A stretch of 64,000 nucleotides of DNA from Rhodococcus opacus (GTDB lineage Bacteria; Actinomycetota; Actinomycetes; Mycobacteriales; Mycobacteriaceae), in contig NZ_JAAXPA010000001.1 of NCBI RefSeq assembly GCF_012396235.1, positions 62,001 to 126,000 on the forward strand. The letters are read 5' to 3'. Position 1 is the first letter of the stretch, and each line of letters begins with the position of its first letter. The notes under the pieces are model-generated. The model was not told the origin of the DNA, ran no database searches, and saw only the letters and a list, made by a program, of their open reading frames with translations. Positions 38,289-47,820 of this stretch are shown one piece after another. Position numbers and translations under genes: made by a program.

Positions 38289-39413
38289 ATGAGTAAGTCG
38301 GTCGCAATCGTGGGCACCAGGGGATATCCGAGCTACTACGGCGGATTCGAAACCCTTGTTCGCGAACTTTCTCCGTACCTCGTGGAACGCGGATGGAACG
38401 TCACGGTCTACAGCCGCAAGGGTGCGGTCGAGGTCGACGATCCACATCGCGACCCACGTGTCGAGACTGTCGTGACCCGGGGCGTCGAATCCAAGTCGCT
38501 CAGCACACTCACCTACGGCCTCACCTCTGCAGCGCACGCGGCACGGAAGCGCCCCGATGTCGCACTGGTCATGAACGTGGCAAACGGCTTCTGGCTGCCG
38601 ATCTTGAAAGCCCGCGGAATCCCTACCATCGTCAACGTCGATGGAATCGAATGGGAACGCGCGAAGTGGGGACGTGCAGCCAAGACCGTGTTCAAACGTG
38701 GCGCGCAGCTGACAGCAAGGTTCGGTGACCAACTCATCTACGATTCTCACGAAATCGGTCGGCGCTGGTCCAAGGAGTTCAAGCGTGACGGCAATTTCAT
38801 CCCCTACGGCGGAACGATACCTCCACAACTCGACCCCGTCGAAGGACTTGCACCACGCTCGTACGTCCTGATGGTCTCCCGGTTCGTTCCAGAGAACACA
38901 GTTGAAGAATTCTTCTCTGCCGCCGAAGCTTTGAGCCGAGACTGGGATGTAGTCATCGTCGGATCGTCTGGCTACGGCGGCGAGCTCGACCAACGGGCGC
39001 AAGACCTAGCCGAAGGTTCGGCGCGCATTCATTGGCTGGGGCACGTGAGCGACGACGAAAAGCTGTTCTCACTGTGGCAGAACGCCGGCGCCTACTTCCA
39101 CGGTCACAGCGTGGGTGGAACCAACCCAGCATTGATCCAAGCCATGGCCTGCGGTGCGCCTATCGTCGCTCGCAATACCGTGTACAACCGCGAAGTGCTC
39201 AGCGACGCCGCTCAGTTTGTCGAACCGCAGAGCGACGCAATCGCGAAGGCAGTGGACGAGGTTCTCTCGGACCGTCGGTTGCAAATGGAACTTAGCGCCG
39301 GCGCGATCGAACGCCAAGGTGATCAGTACACCTGGGAGGGTGTCTGCGACCTCTACGAACAACTCCTCGTCAGCGCGTGTGCAGGTACGGCGGAATCAAC
39401 TCGCAGTCGATGA
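38289..39413 (+). CDS. Family 4-type glycosyltransferase (DUF1972/rhamnosyltransferase-like)
   Basis: A 374-residue GT-B enzyme from ATG 38289. The N-terminal DUF1972 signature (AIVGTRGYPSYYGGFETLVRE, first 30 residues) and the C-terminal nucleotide-sugar part (HWLGHVSDDEKLFSLWQNAG, then GTNPALIQAMACGAPIVARN) are complete. These enzymes add rhamnose or a similar sugar to a lipid-linked precursor on the cytosolic side. It follows the DUF4012 gene and is likely in its operon. Its 3' end overlaps the convergent flippase gene by 18 bases. Confidence 0.85.
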   Translation: MSKSVAIVGTRGYPSYYGGFETLVRELSPYLVERGWNVTVYSRKGAVEVDDPHRDPRVETVVTRGVESKSLSTLTYGLTSAAHAARKRPDVALVMNVANGFWLPILKARGIPTIVNVDGIEWERAKWGRAAKTVFKRGAQLTARFGDQLIYDSHEIGRRWSKEFKRDGNFIPYGGTIPPQLDPVEGLAPRSYVLMVSRFVPENTVEEFFSAAEALSRDWDVVIVGSSGYGGELDQRAQDLAEGSARIHWLGHVSDDEKLFSLWQNAGAYFHGHSVGGTNPALIQAMACGAPIVARNTVYNREVLSDAAQFVEPQSDAIAKAVDEVLSDRRLQMELSAGAIERQGDQYTWEGVCDLYEQLLVSACAGTAESTRSR

Positions 39414-40667
39414 CGAAATCGCCGACACGTCCATCCTGTTCAACGTCCGCTGCGCCGGAAGCAACTGCACGGCCGCCACCACGATCTCACTGGCGGCGAA
39501 AGCCCACGCGACTCCGGTAGCACCGAACGTCACCCCGCACGCGATCATCAGCGGCAGCCCGACAATCGCACCTGCGCACGTACTCAGGAGCACTGCCCGA
39601 CTGTCCCCGGCAGGAATGAGAATCAGCCGTCCCGACGCCGAGTTGGCTGCCACCGCCACAAACGCGACTGCGAACGCAATTGCCACGCCCGGTGTGGTTG
39701 CCAGGTCAGGTCCGAATATCAATCGAGATGCCGGAACACCCAAGACCGCGATACCCAGGCCCCCGATGATCCCGAGCAGTCCGGTGAGCATCAATGCCAG
39801 ATGGAGTCGGCGCCTGTCCTTCCCATTTCCGTGCTCGGAGACCCATGACTGTAAAGCATTCACCGATGCGCCGAGCACCATCGTGGCGGGGCGATACATC
39901 TTGTCGGCCGAGGAGAATCGTGCGACGACAGCGGGTGACGTAATAGCGGCGACGATCGTGACGGGACCCGATGCGTATGCGCTCGCCAATATTTGACTGG
40001 CCGCAAGACCCTTCTCCGTACGATGCAGGCGCATCGCACGAGAAACGCTGAATGCGCCGAACCCGTGGCCGCGATTGAGCAGCACTGCCAACCACGACAC
40101 TGACACCAATCGAACACTCATGAGAAGTAGGGGATACACCCATAGCGGTGCACCAAGCACCAGCAGTGACGCGCTGACTGCGGTGACGGCAATGGTCGGC
40201 AGGGTTTCGTACGCGACGAGCCCGCGAGGCCGATTCATCCCGATGAAGTACCACGAAGGCGTGAGACCAGCATTGACTGCGATCGCCACCGCCACCAAGA
40301 TTGCAATACCCGCATCCTGCGGAACAAGTAGCGCTGCGGCCAAGCCGGCGCAAGAGCAGGAGACCACCGAGATGACCAGGCGGCCCACAAGGCTGTCGTT
40401 GTACAACTCGACGAGTCGTACTCCACGCATGCGCGCGGCGAGTGTCGGGCCTGAAAATCCCCAAGAGTAGAGAATGGCCGAGCCGCCCATGGAGCCAATC
40501 GACTGTCCGACGACAAATGCAGACCATTCATCGATCGACGAAGTTCTCGCGACGACCGGAAGCAGCATGAAGGGAGACAGCATCGCGATAACCGAGATCG
40601 AACTCAGGCTCGCCATACGCCGGATGGCGTTCCAGACCTCAGATCTCGGTCGCTGCATCGAACCCAC
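39396..40667 (-). CDS. Polysaccharide flippase (Wzx-like)
   Basis: A 423-residue hydrophobic protein with about 12 membrane segments, from GTG 40667 or the in-frame ATG at 40658. The pattern fits the MATE/Wzx flippase superfamily: an N-terminal SISVIAMLSPFMLLPVVAR segment, a middle GLTPSWYFIG motif and late paired helices (LLGIIGGLGIAVLGVP). It would move lipid-linked oligosaccharide across the membrane. It overlaps the upstream glycosyltransferase gene by 20-29 bases, so both are co-translated. Its last codons overlap the opposite gene. Confidence 0.8.
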   Translation of the reverse strand: MGSMQRPRSEVWNAIRRMASLSSISVIAMLSPFMLLPVVARTSSIDEWSAFVVGQSIGSMGGSAILYSWGFSGPTLAARMRGVRLVELYNDSLVGRLVISVVSCSCAGLAAALLVPQDAGIAILVAVAIAVNAGLTPSWYFIGMNRPRGLVAYETLPTIAVTAVSASLLVLGAPLWVYPLLLMSVRLVSVSWLAVLLNRGHGFGAFSVSRAMRLHRTEKGLAASQILASAYASGPVTIVAAITSPAVVARFSSADKMYRPATMVLGASVNALQSWVSEHGNGKDRRRLHLALMLTGLLGIIGGLGIAVLGVPASRLIFGPDLATTPGVAIAFAVAFVAVAANSASGRLILIPAGDSRAVLLSTCAGAIVGLPLMIACGVTFGATGVAWAFAASEIVVAAVQLLPAQRTLNRMDVSAISSSTAS

Positions 40668-41679
40668 GAAGCCCGTCGACGAAGATTGCGGCGACCTCTC
40701 GCGAGAATCGGTCCCGCTCGCGCGAAATCATGTCTCGGTATTCGTCTTGACGAGCACTGTGCTTTGCTTGCGCGCCGAGCACTTCGCGAAGCCGTTCAAC
40801 AGTGTCGTCGACCAATTGTGGGGAAGGAACAATCTTGTGCTCGGTCGGGATGGGTACGTCCACCCCGTTTGCTGCGGACCCACGCGCAGCGGCCACCACA
40901 ATGGCTCCGGCCGTTGCCGCCTCCCTGGGCATTCGATCCTTCCCAGGATGTGGGCCGAGATCGAGATAGACCGCACTTCGGCCGAATAGTCGATACACCT
41001 CGTGCGGCAGCATGTTCGAGGCGGGAAGGAAATCAACCTCCGGCAGACGACTGGCCACCTTGCTTGCCAACAGTCCACCCTTCATGGGGTTGTAGACCAC
41101 AGTGTTCGAACGCCGATCCTCAGGGTGCCGGTGCTTCTGAATTTCCTCGACATCCGGAGTGAAATCGGATAGACACGACGCGACAATCCGGCAATTCGCG
41201 TGCAGGAACCCGTGCGCATACTGCGACTGAGCCAGGTGAACCACGCTCGACGGTAGCGTTCGATGCCGGTCACGCAGCGTGATGGCCACCTTTCCGTATC
41301 TCCTCGCCAGCGCTAGGAGACCCGCGCGCTCGCCAAAGCCATTCCTGTGGGCAATCAGGTCGAGGCGAGGTCCGAAGGCGCGAGAATTGTCAATGCTCAG
41401 CCACCAACAGAACTTTTTCGAACGTGGGTACCGACGCAGATGCTCAACGCTGACTTCGGGAGAAATGATGGCATTGCTTTCATTGTCTGTTATCTGCGTC
41501 CGTTCAGGGGCTTCGTAGCAATGGTATTGGGGAACACGCGGAGAGTCCTCGGTTCCCGGCAGTGGAACAAGATAAGCATCCTGACCTTGTTCGCGCAGAG
41601 TATGAACCAACTGATGTAGCGCCTCGGGCCCGCCGGTCCGAGCACCTCGCGGGTACAGCACGTAGAGCTGATCGAACAC
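40639..41679 (-). CDS. Glycosyltransferase-like protein of the polysaccharide cluster
   Basis: A 346-residue soluble protein from GTG 41679 after GAGAGG. It opens with YVLYPRGARTGGPEALHQLV, the substrate loop of GT-B enzymes, and the C-terminal half has YLDLGPHPGKDRMPREAATAGAIVVAAARGS, which occupies the place of the nucleotide-sugar site. The family resembles many single genes in actinobacterial exopolysaccharide loci. Donor and acceptor are not evident. It lies 56 bases downstream of the polymerase-like gene, in the same direction. Confidence 0.65.
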   Translation of the reverse strand: MFDQLYVLYPRGARTGGPEALHQLVHTLREQGQDAYLVPLPGTEDSPRVPQYHCYEAPERTQITDNESNAIISPEVSVEHLRRYPRSKKFCWWLSIDNSRAFGPRLDLIAHRNGFGERAGLLALARRYGKVAITLRDRHRTLPSSVVHLAQSQYAHGFLHANCRIVASCLSDFTPDVEEIQKHRHPEDRRSNTVVYNPMKGGLLASKVASRLPEVDFLPASNMLPHEVYRLFGRSAVYLDLGPHPGKDRMPREAATAGAIVVAAARGSAANGVDVPIPTEHKIVPSPQLVDDTVERLREVLGAQAKHSARQDEYRDMISRERDRFSREVAAIFVDGLRGFDAATEI

Positions 41680-41735
41680 AGATTACCCTCTCGCCAATGC
41701 GACACCACAACTGAATTTACTCGGCCGCAACCGGA

Positions 41736-43082
41736 TCAAGAATATAGTTGCGGACTCTCTACTCGTTCGTCATCAGTCACTGGACGTAACAAGGCGGCGA
41801 ACACGATCCAGATAGCGCTGAACCAGAACATACTGGTCAATGTCGCCGCCGTCAGGAATGACACCGCCACCGCTGCCGCAATCGGTCGCCGTCGCCATGG
41901 CACGTGGTACAGCACCACAGCACCGAAAACCAAGATAAGGGAGAGCCCGACGATCCCGACGTCGTAGAGAATTTGAACCGGAAGCATGATGAGATGCCCC
42001 GGAACGCCGGGGGAACCGGGCTGCTCATGACGCACACCAAAGGTGTTGGTGCCGTTACCCAGCCATAGGTTGACTCCGTTCATGTCCTCGGCCGCGACCT
42101 TGGCGACCGTTACGCGAAAACCGATCGTGCCCCCCTGAAGGTTGACGTCACCCAGCTTGTCCTGGGTTTGCGGAACGGTCGTGTCCTGTACTGCGGGTGC
42201 CGTTTCAGCCACACCGAATTCAGGTAGGTTCGACGAGGCGCCATACGCTACCAACACTCCCACGATAATTGCGGCAGGCCCAAACCAGAATTCTCCCCGC
42301 CATCGCGTATGGCGCCGTCTGCGCGCGAACTCGTACCCCACATAGACCGCGAGACCCAGAATCATGCAGAACACTGCAGTGCGGGTTTGCGAACCGACGA
42401 GCCCCAATGGGACCGTCACAGCCGCCACGATCATCCATCGACGTTTGTATCCCTTTCCGGCGACCAACAGTAGAGTCCACAAGACGAGAATCGACGCGTA
42501 GATGTTGGCCTCGCCCGCCGTCAACCGGGCTACGTATACCTGGTACAGAGAGTCGAGATCAGTGCCCCAGGCCACATTGCCGCCGGACACGTTGGCGACG
42601 AGATACATCGCAAAGCCTGCAGCCGCCCAGGGCACCACGAACCGGATCCCGATCCTTTCGGCCCAGACTGCCCTCTCACCCAACGACATCAGTCCCGCGA
42701 GTAAGAGAAGGTCGATGGCGAACCAGGCCAGAATCGAAATACTCTTGGTCAGGCTGGGAGAAAAGAGGAAGGATGCAAACACATTCCACACAATGAACGC
42801 TGCGAGGGCCACAACCGCGGGGTGCCGGAGGGTATGGACGAAATCGTGCCGGCGGCGTGGATCGACGAGCAACCACCCCACAAGGATTATTGGGGCAACT
42901 TGCTCCCCGCGCACAGTGAAACCCCAGAGCTCGAAAGACAAGCGGCCCAGAAACGATGTCGTCACCACCACCATCACCAACGCGAAAGTCACGACCTCAC
43001 TGCGCCCCACAATCTCACCGCGCCATCGGGGGTTCGCCGTGGCTGGCGCCGATTCGACCGTCCCTTCGCCCCGATCAGTCAC
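41736..43082 (-). CDS. O-antigen ligase/polymerase-type membrane protein (Wzy-like)
   Basis: A 448-residue protein. GTG 43082 is chosen because it overlaps the stop of the upstream gene (GTGA) and follows CAGGAG; the open frame upstream up to 43685 is only the antisense of that gene. About eleven hydrophobic segments are visible, with a long outside loop (from about 300, SNLPEFGVAETAPAVQ onward) that includes GFRVTVAKVAAEDMNG and GNGTNTFGVRHEQPG, the Wzy_C-like region. It should join repeat units of the polysaccharide or attach polymer to an acceptor outside the membrane. Confidence 0.8.
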   Translation of the reverse strand: MTDRGEGTVESAPATANPRWRGEIVGRSEVVTFALVMVVVTTSFLGRLSFELWGFTVRGEQVAPIILVGWLLVDPRRRHDFVHTLRHPAVVALAAFIVWNVFASFLFSPSLTKSISILAWFAIDLLLLAGLMSLGERAVWAERIGIRFVVPWAAAGFAMYLVANVSGGNVAWGTDLDSLYQVYVARLTAGEANIYASILVLWTLLLVAGKGYKRRWMIVAAVTVPLGLVGSQTRTAVFCMILGLAVYVGYEFARRRRHTRWRGEFWFGPAAIIVGVLVAYGASSNLPEFGVAETAPAVQDTTVPQTQDKLGDVNLQGGTIGFRVTVAKVAAEDMNGVNLWLGNGTNTFGVRHEQPGSPGVPGHLIMLPVQILYDVGIVGLSLILVFGAVVLYHVPWRRRPIAAAVAVSFLTAATLTSMFWFSAIWIVFAALLRPVTDDERVESPQLYS

Positions 43083-44098
43083 AGTGAACTCCTGCTCCCA
43101 CTCTCGGATGTGATTCGAGCGGAAGAGACCGCTAGAAGGTTCTGAGCGAAAAGACGAAACTTCACCGACTCCGCGCTCCAGTCGTTCTCCTGGTCGGACT
43201 CGGGGCGCGCTCGCAGTTTGTAGGCGGCGGAACGCGCGAACAGGCCGCCCGCGACTGCCCATTTCCAACCGATGTTCTGCAACCGGGTGCGAGACAGCCG
43301 CCATTTGTACAGGTCGTACATGTTGACCACCCACGCCGAGTTGGGCACCCGCGACACCGTGGGCGTCGCCGAACTCTCGCCGATCAGGTGAACTCCGGTC
43401 ACCGAGGGCACCGTGACGACCCTCTCGCCCGATTCCTTGACCCGCAGACAGAACTCGATATCTTCCGCGTACATGAACCACCGACGGCTCAGTCCGCCCA
43501 ATCGCATCCAGGTGTCGCGTCGCACCAGCATGCAAGCACCGGACACCCAGTCGACGTCCCTCGCATCCACCGACGAGTGCCGTTTGAGGAGATACAGTCC
43601 CTCGACGAGTGGCGAGTATCCGGCCAGTCGTGAGAGACCGGAATAGTGGCACAGTACGCGCCACAGGTCCGGTTTCCTGCCGCACTCTCTGATTGCGAGC
43701 CGTTCCCCCGGTTTGTCGAGCAGCGGGGCCACTATGCCGATACTGTCGTCCGCGTCGAGGATTCGACTCAGCGCGAAGACACTCTCCGCGTCGACAACGG
43801 CATCGGGGTTCAGCAGAAGCACGTGTTCACCACGCGCCTCCGACACTCCTCTGTTGACCCCGCCGGCGAATCCCAGGTTCTCCTCACTTCGGATCACCCG
43901 TGCGCGCGGACACACCTCGGACACCCTGGCGATCGTGTCGTCGATCGAATTGTTGTCGACGACAACGATGTCCAGCGCGGGCGCGGATGCCAGCACCGAC
44001 AGGCACTGTTCGATGACCGCAGCGCTGTTGTACGTCACGATCACGACCGAGATCTTGCACCCGTCACCGCGCGCCTCGTCCGGTGCGCTCATGTCCAT
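43079..44098 (-). CDS. Family 2 glycosyltransferase (rhamnosyl/galactofuranosyl-type)
   Basis: A 339-residue GT-A enzyme from ATG 44098. The N-terminus has the donor fold: SVVIVTYNSAAVIEQCL, DIVVVDNNSIDDT and LLLNPDAVV (DxD-like Asp), then GACMLVRRDTWMRLGG and DIEFCLRVKESGERVV with the ED base motif. It is cytosolic and adds a sugar to the lipid-linked unit. Its start overlaps the stop of the upstream glycosyltransferase gene by ten bases, and its own stop overlaps the polymerase start. Confidence 0.9.
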   Translation of the reverse strand: MDMSAPDEARGDGCKISVVIVTYNSAAVIEQCLSVLASAPALDIVVVDNNSIDDTIARVSEVCPRARVIRSEENLGFAGGVNRGVSEARGEHVLLLNPDAVVDAESVFALSRILDADDSIGIVAPLLDKPGERLAIRECGRKPDLWRVLCHYSGLSRLAGYSPLVEGLYLLKRHSSVDARDVDWVSGACMLVRRDTWMRLGGLSRRWFMYAEDIEFCLRVKESGERVVTVPSVTGVHLIGESSATPTVSRVPNSAWVVNMYDLYKWRLSRTRLQNIGWKWAVAGGLFARSAAYKLRARPESDQENDWSAESVKFRLFAQNLLAVSSARITSESGSRSSL

Positions 44099-45228
44099 AT
44101 CTCCTTGCCGATCTCGTCACGGAATCGACGCACACCGAACTGTGCCTCGAACCTCCGCCGCGCCCGACTCGCGCGTTCCGTCGCGTCTTCGATCGAAAAC
44201 TCCTCGAGCGCCTGCCGCCACGCCGCCACATCACCTGTCGGTACGAGACGCCCCACGTCGTCACCGATGATCTCGGGCAGACCGCCACTGTCGCTGGCCA
44301 TCACGGCGCGTCCCGCCGCCATCGCCTCGATGGCTATGGTCGGCAACGGATCCGGCTTGATGCTCGGCACCAACACCAGGTGCGCCGCATCGAGGTACCT
44401 GCGGACGTTGTCGGTCTGTCCGACTATCGACACGCTGTCGGGACGTTCGAGTCTTTCCACGCGATCGACCACGTCGACAGACGCGCCGTTCAGGGGCGGC
44501 GCGCCCAAGACGATGAGCTCGATGTCCGACCGATCGAGTCCGTCCCACGCGTCGAGGAGAACATCGTGTCCCTTCCACGTGTTCCACCTGCTCGCCACGA
44601 CACACACAAGCCGCTCGTCAACAACGAACGGTGTCGGTTCCGGCAGCTCGAAACCGTTGTAGACCACTGTCGATCGGCGGACGAACTTTTCGGGCAACGG
44701 ACGGCGAACGGCGTTGCTCACGCACACGATGCGTTGCGCAAACGACATGAACGGAGTCACGAAGAGCGCCGTCTTGCGATCCAGGAACTCATGGAGATGC
44801 AGCACCGTCGCTGCACCGGCGAGTCGCGCCAACGGCAGCATCAAGACCAGAGCCGATGTGTTGACGTACATCTTCGACGGCCGCGCGCACACGACGGCGA
44901 CCGCCGTGCGAAGGAAACGCCCGACGAGTCCGGGGAACGCTCCGAGGCGGAGGTACGAACGCCGGATCACGGGAAGTGGCATCCTGCGCACCGTATGCCC
45001 CAACTCGGCCAGCGCAGTCGACAGCTCGTTCCCGGGATAGTCGACGTCTGTCGGTAGCCACACCTCCACGTCCCAATCACTCGGAACGTCGGTCAGAGTC
45101 TCCAGGAAGACCCGGTCGGCTCCGTACATCTCGTCGGAAGGATGCACAGCGATGAGCTTCTTCGGACGTCTCACGGTGCGGCCTTGCCGGGCGCGGACCG
45201 GACCCGCACCATCAGTACGCACCGTCAC
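44089..45228 (-). CDS. Family 4 glycosyltransferase
   Basis: A 379-residue GT-B enzyme from GTG 45228, overlapping the sugar transferase stop by 17 bases. The N-terminal acceptor side begins LIAVHPSDEMYGADRVFLET. The nucleotide-sugar part is clear near residues 265-330: IVGQTDNVRRYLDAAHLVLV and the E-x7-E motif in EAMAAGRAVMASDSGGLPE. It likely adds the second sugar after the initiating transferase. Donor sugar cannot be told from the sequence. Confidence 0.9.
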   Translation of the reverse strand: MTVRTDGAGPVRARQGRTVRRPKKLIAVHPSDEMYGADRVFLETLTDVPSDWDVEVWLPTDVDYPGNELSTALAELGHTVRRMPLPVIRRSYLRLGAFPGLVGRFLRTAVAVVCARPSKMYVNTSALVLMLPLARLAGAATVLHLHEFLDRKTALFVTPFMSFAQRIVCVSNAVRRPLPEKFVRRSTVVYNGFELPEPTPFVVDERLVCVVASRWNTWKGHDVLLDAWDGLDRSDIELIVLGAPPLNGASVDVVDRVERLERPDSVSIVGQTDNVRRYLDAAHLVLVPSIKPDPLPTIAIEAMAAGRAVMASDSGGLPEIIGDDVGRLVPTGDVAAWRQALEEFSIEDATERASRARRRFEAQFGVRRFRDEIGKEIWT

Positions 45229-46726
45229 TCGCCACCACAGCCTTCAGGGTCTTGGCGATGATCAACATGTCGCCGACCATCGACCAGTTCTCGACGTAGG
45301 ACAGATCCAGACGCACCGAGTCCTCCCACGACAGGTCCGAGCGCCCGCTCACCTGCCACAGGCCGGTGACACCGGGCTTCACCAGGAGCCGGCGACGCAC
45401 CTCGCTCTCGTAGGACTCGACCTCGACCCGCAGGGGAGGCCTCGGCCCGACCACACTCATCTCACGTCGCAGCACGTTGATGAACTGGGGCAACTCGTCG
45501 ATGCTGAACTTGCGCATGACGCGGCCGACACGGGTGACACGCGGATCCTCTCGCAGTTTGAACAGAACTCCGGCACCGTCGTTGTGCCCGCTCAGGGTCG
45601 CGCTGTGCTTGTCGGCGTCGTCGACCATCGACCGAAACTTCAGCATCGGGAACGGCCTGCCATCCATGCCCATTCGTTCCGATTTGTAGAACACAGGCCC
45701 TCGACTCGTCACCTTGACCGCTACCGCTGCGACAACCATCACGGGACTTGCCAGCACGAGCGCAAGAATGGCAAAGATCAGATCGAACGACGTCTTCCCG
45801 AATCGCTTCGCGCCGTGATAGCGCGGCTTCTCCACGTGGATCAGAGGCAGTCCCGCGACAGGTCGCATCTCGAGGCGCGGCCCGGAGACGTCCATCATTC
45901 CTGGAGCGACCACCATGTCGACGTCCAGTTGCTCGAGGTCCCACACCATTTCGCGAAGCCCGTGATGGCCGAGGTGCTCGGTCGCCGTGACCGCGACGGT
46001 GTCGGCCCCGGATCGCTCGATCGCATCGACGACGTCGTGCTCGTCGCCGAGGACCGGAATCAATCGCCCGTCCACCGTGATCGTGTCGTCGGACGACCGG
46101 TAATGAGCTGGGATACATACCCCGACCACGTTGTACCCGTCCGCCGTTCCACGGTCGAAGGTCCTGGCGAGGTTGCGCACGGAGCGTTCGCCTCCGACGA
46201 CCAACACCGATGTCTGGCACAGCCCGCGCGCCCGCTTGCGAGCGAGGACGCGGCGCCACATCCATCGGGTCAGCAGCAGACCGAGTAGACCCGTGGGGAA
46301 TGCGATCGCCAGGTACAGCCGCGCCAATTCCAGCTGCAAGAGGAGCGCTGCGATCGCGATGAGCCCGAAAAGTCGTAGCGTCGCGGTGGCGATGCGTCGA
46401 TACTCCTCCGGGCCACTCCCGACCACTCGTGGGGATCGAACGTGAAAGACGGCGAGCATGGCGAGCCACGACGCTACGAGAGCGACGGAAATCAGACCGT
46501 AGCTCACGTTGCTCAGAGTGCGCGAGTCGACGAGGGTCCCGGGGCCTCCGAAGCGCACCCATTGAGCCAGAGCCACCGCTGCCACCACGACGAGGGTGTC
46601 GGTGAGGAGAATTCTCCTGATGTACACGGCCAGCCAGTGTCGGCGTGCGACCCCTCGTTGCGCCGGAACTGCCGCAGCGCTGTGAACAGCTGAAGATCTG
46701 TCCACAGTCGAGTTGAACGTCGCCAT
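45212..46726 (-). CDS. Polyprenyl-phosphate sugar-1-phosphate transferase (initiating enzyme)
   Basis: A 504-residue protein from ATG 46726 behind GGAGGGG. Four or five membrane helices occur in the first 150 residues, then a Rossmann-like CoA-binding part (LVVGGERSVRNLARTF), one more helix (residues 305-328), and the catalytic sugar transferase domain: VFYKSERMGMDGRPFPMLKFRSM, DELPQFINVLRREMSVVGPRPP and KPGVTGLWQVSGR near the C-terminus. It puts the first sugar phosphate on undecaprenyl phosphate in the membrane and so starts the polysaccharide unit. It is the first gene of the minus-strand cluster, after a long leader. Confidence 0.9.
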   Translation of the reverse strand: MATFNSTVDRSSAVHSAAAVPAQRGVARRHWLAVYIRRILLTDTLVVVAAVALAQWVRFGGPGTLVDSRTLSNVSYGLISVALVASWLAMLAVFHVRSPRVVGSGPEEYRRIATATLRLFGLIAIAALLLQLELARLYLAIAFPTGLLGLLLTRWMWRRVLARKRARGLCQTSVLVVGGERSVRNLARTFDRGTADGYNVVGVCIPAHYRSSDDTITVDGRLIPVLGDEHDVVDAIERSGADTVAVTATEHLGHHGLREMVWDLEQLDVDMVVAPGMMDVSGPRLEMRPVAGLPLIHVEKPRYHGAKRFGKTSFDLIFAILALVLASPVMVVAAVAVKVTSRGPVFYKSERMGMDGRPFPMLKFRSMVDDADKHSATLSGHNDGAGVLFKLREDPRVTRVGRVMRKFSIDELPQFINVLRREMSVVGPRPPLRVEVESYESEVRRRLLVKPGVTGLWQVSGRSDLSWEDSVRLDLSYVENWSMVGDMLIIAKTLKAVVASDGAY

Positions 46727-47258
46727 GCATCCCCTCCACTGTCGAACCGACCGTCGGCAGAGTGTGATGGTCGAGTCGGCCGTTTCACGACAGCGGATCT
46801 CCGGACGCGGACAGTGCCGTCGTCACCAACGAGCAAAAACCAGAAGTGCCCCGAGCACCGCCATGTAGATAGACGACATCGAACATTCACAACGAGTGTG
46901 GACGCTATCAGCGCGATTCCGTCCTGTCTCATCCGCACCGGCGACATGAGACCGTGCGGTCTGCGCTAAATATGGACTGAGCAGCGGTTACTCGCTCCTA
47001 CAATTGGTTCGGGGACAGCCTTTTTCGGCAAACTGACCACAGGTGTTCGGGCAGAAGCTTTTTCACCTAGTCAAGTCCGCATCGGGGCGTCTACGCACAC
47101 TTGAAGTCCCGCCAACACTCGAATTGCATACCCAAAGTTGGCGATTACCAGACGTATGCAATCCCATCACCGAATCGAAGACATTTTTCACGAACCAGCA
47201 CCGAAATTCGGTGGCTGACTCGAGAATTCGAACGGTCCGGCATCGACGCTCTCGCGTT
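46727..47258. promoter_or_regulatory. Long upstream region of the polysaccharide operon with inverted repeat
   Basis: The 532-base gap has no convincing gene. ATTGCATAC (47123-47131) and GTATGCAAT (47154-47162) form a perfect nine-base inverted repeat with a 22-base spacer. On the minus strand, AT-rich tracts near 47060 and 46990 could be promoters of the polysaccharide operon. A very short frame (13 codons near 46862) lacks a ribosome site. The repeat may be an operator for the operon or a terminator stem for the BRCT-like gene. Confidence 0.35.
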
Positions 47259-47630
47259 TCACGCCCCGCCACCGTGGGGCCCGGCCGACACACCGACCTG
47301 TGGCCGCCCCATCCGCGCCCGAACGCGGGCGGTCACCTGCCAGATCAGGGTGGTGTCGTGGACGCTGATGCACGGCACGCCGAGTGCACGCGCGTGCTGA
47401 ACGGTGGCCGACTCCTTCTCCGAGCAACGCCCGTCCAGAATGTCCTCGGTGACGATGACACAGAGCACGTCTCCCTCGAATTCGCGGATAGGTTCGAGCC
47501 CGTGGAGCGCCACCCATTGCCGGACCATCGCCCACTGCGACACGTCGTTGTAGCGGGTCGGATTGCCGACGAACAACACACGGCGGGACCGACGGGCTCG
47601 GGCGACCTCGATGCTGGAGATGGGTGACAT
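47259..47630 (-). CDS. BRCT-like domain protein, paralogue 2
   Basis: A 123-residue protein; ATG 47630 is chosen because of AGGAAC nine bases before it and because paralogue 1 starts at the same place relative to the domain. Residues 20-95 align with the gene at 12965-13360: VLFVGNPTRYNDVSQWAM, GDVLCVIVTEDILDG and HARALGVPCISVHD. The helix after the third strand (SEKESATVQHARALG) has the S-x-K pattern known from BRCT domains that bind phosphopeptides. No catalytic part is attached. It is divergent from the LysB-like gene and shares with it a region carrying two TCCCCCGATCAGG motifs. Confidence 0.6.
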   Translation of the reverse strand: MSPISSIEVARARRSRRVLFVGNPTRYNDVSQWAMVRQWVALHGLEPIREFEGDVLCVIVTEDILDGRCSEKESATVQHARALGVPCISVHDTTLIWQVTARVRARMGRPQVGVSAGPHGGGA

Positions 47631-47703
47631 GACAAAGGTTCCTGTCCACGTGAACGGCTGATCCCGGTACGGGACCACTCTCTCCCGGCGCAGCGCCGAC
47701 GTC

Positions 47704-47754
47704 TGTCCCCCGATCAGGCGGTGCATCGGATGAATCTCGCCTCCCCCGATCAGG
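47704..47754. promoter_or_regulatory. Doubled TCCCCCGATCAGG motif between BRCT-like and esterase genes
   Basis: TCCCCCGATCAGG lies at 47706-47718 and again at 47742-47754, a 36-base step identical to that at 13428-13478, with ATCGGATGA in between in both. The nearer copy is 74 bases from the BRCT-like start (68 at paralogue 1). The second copy lies 67 bases from the esterase start on the other side. Confidence 0.5.
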
Positions 47755-47820
47755 GGACACCCCCGCACGTGAGTGGGAAAGTGTGCTCGGGCACGCATCG
47801 GCACTCACATGGGAGGTTGC

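Noticed and set aside
43083-43685. N-terminal extension of the polymerase-like gene by 200 codons
   Set aside because: The extra part is the antisense-like off-frame of the family 2 glycosyltransferase on the same strand; the GTG at 43082 has a ribosome site and an overlap.
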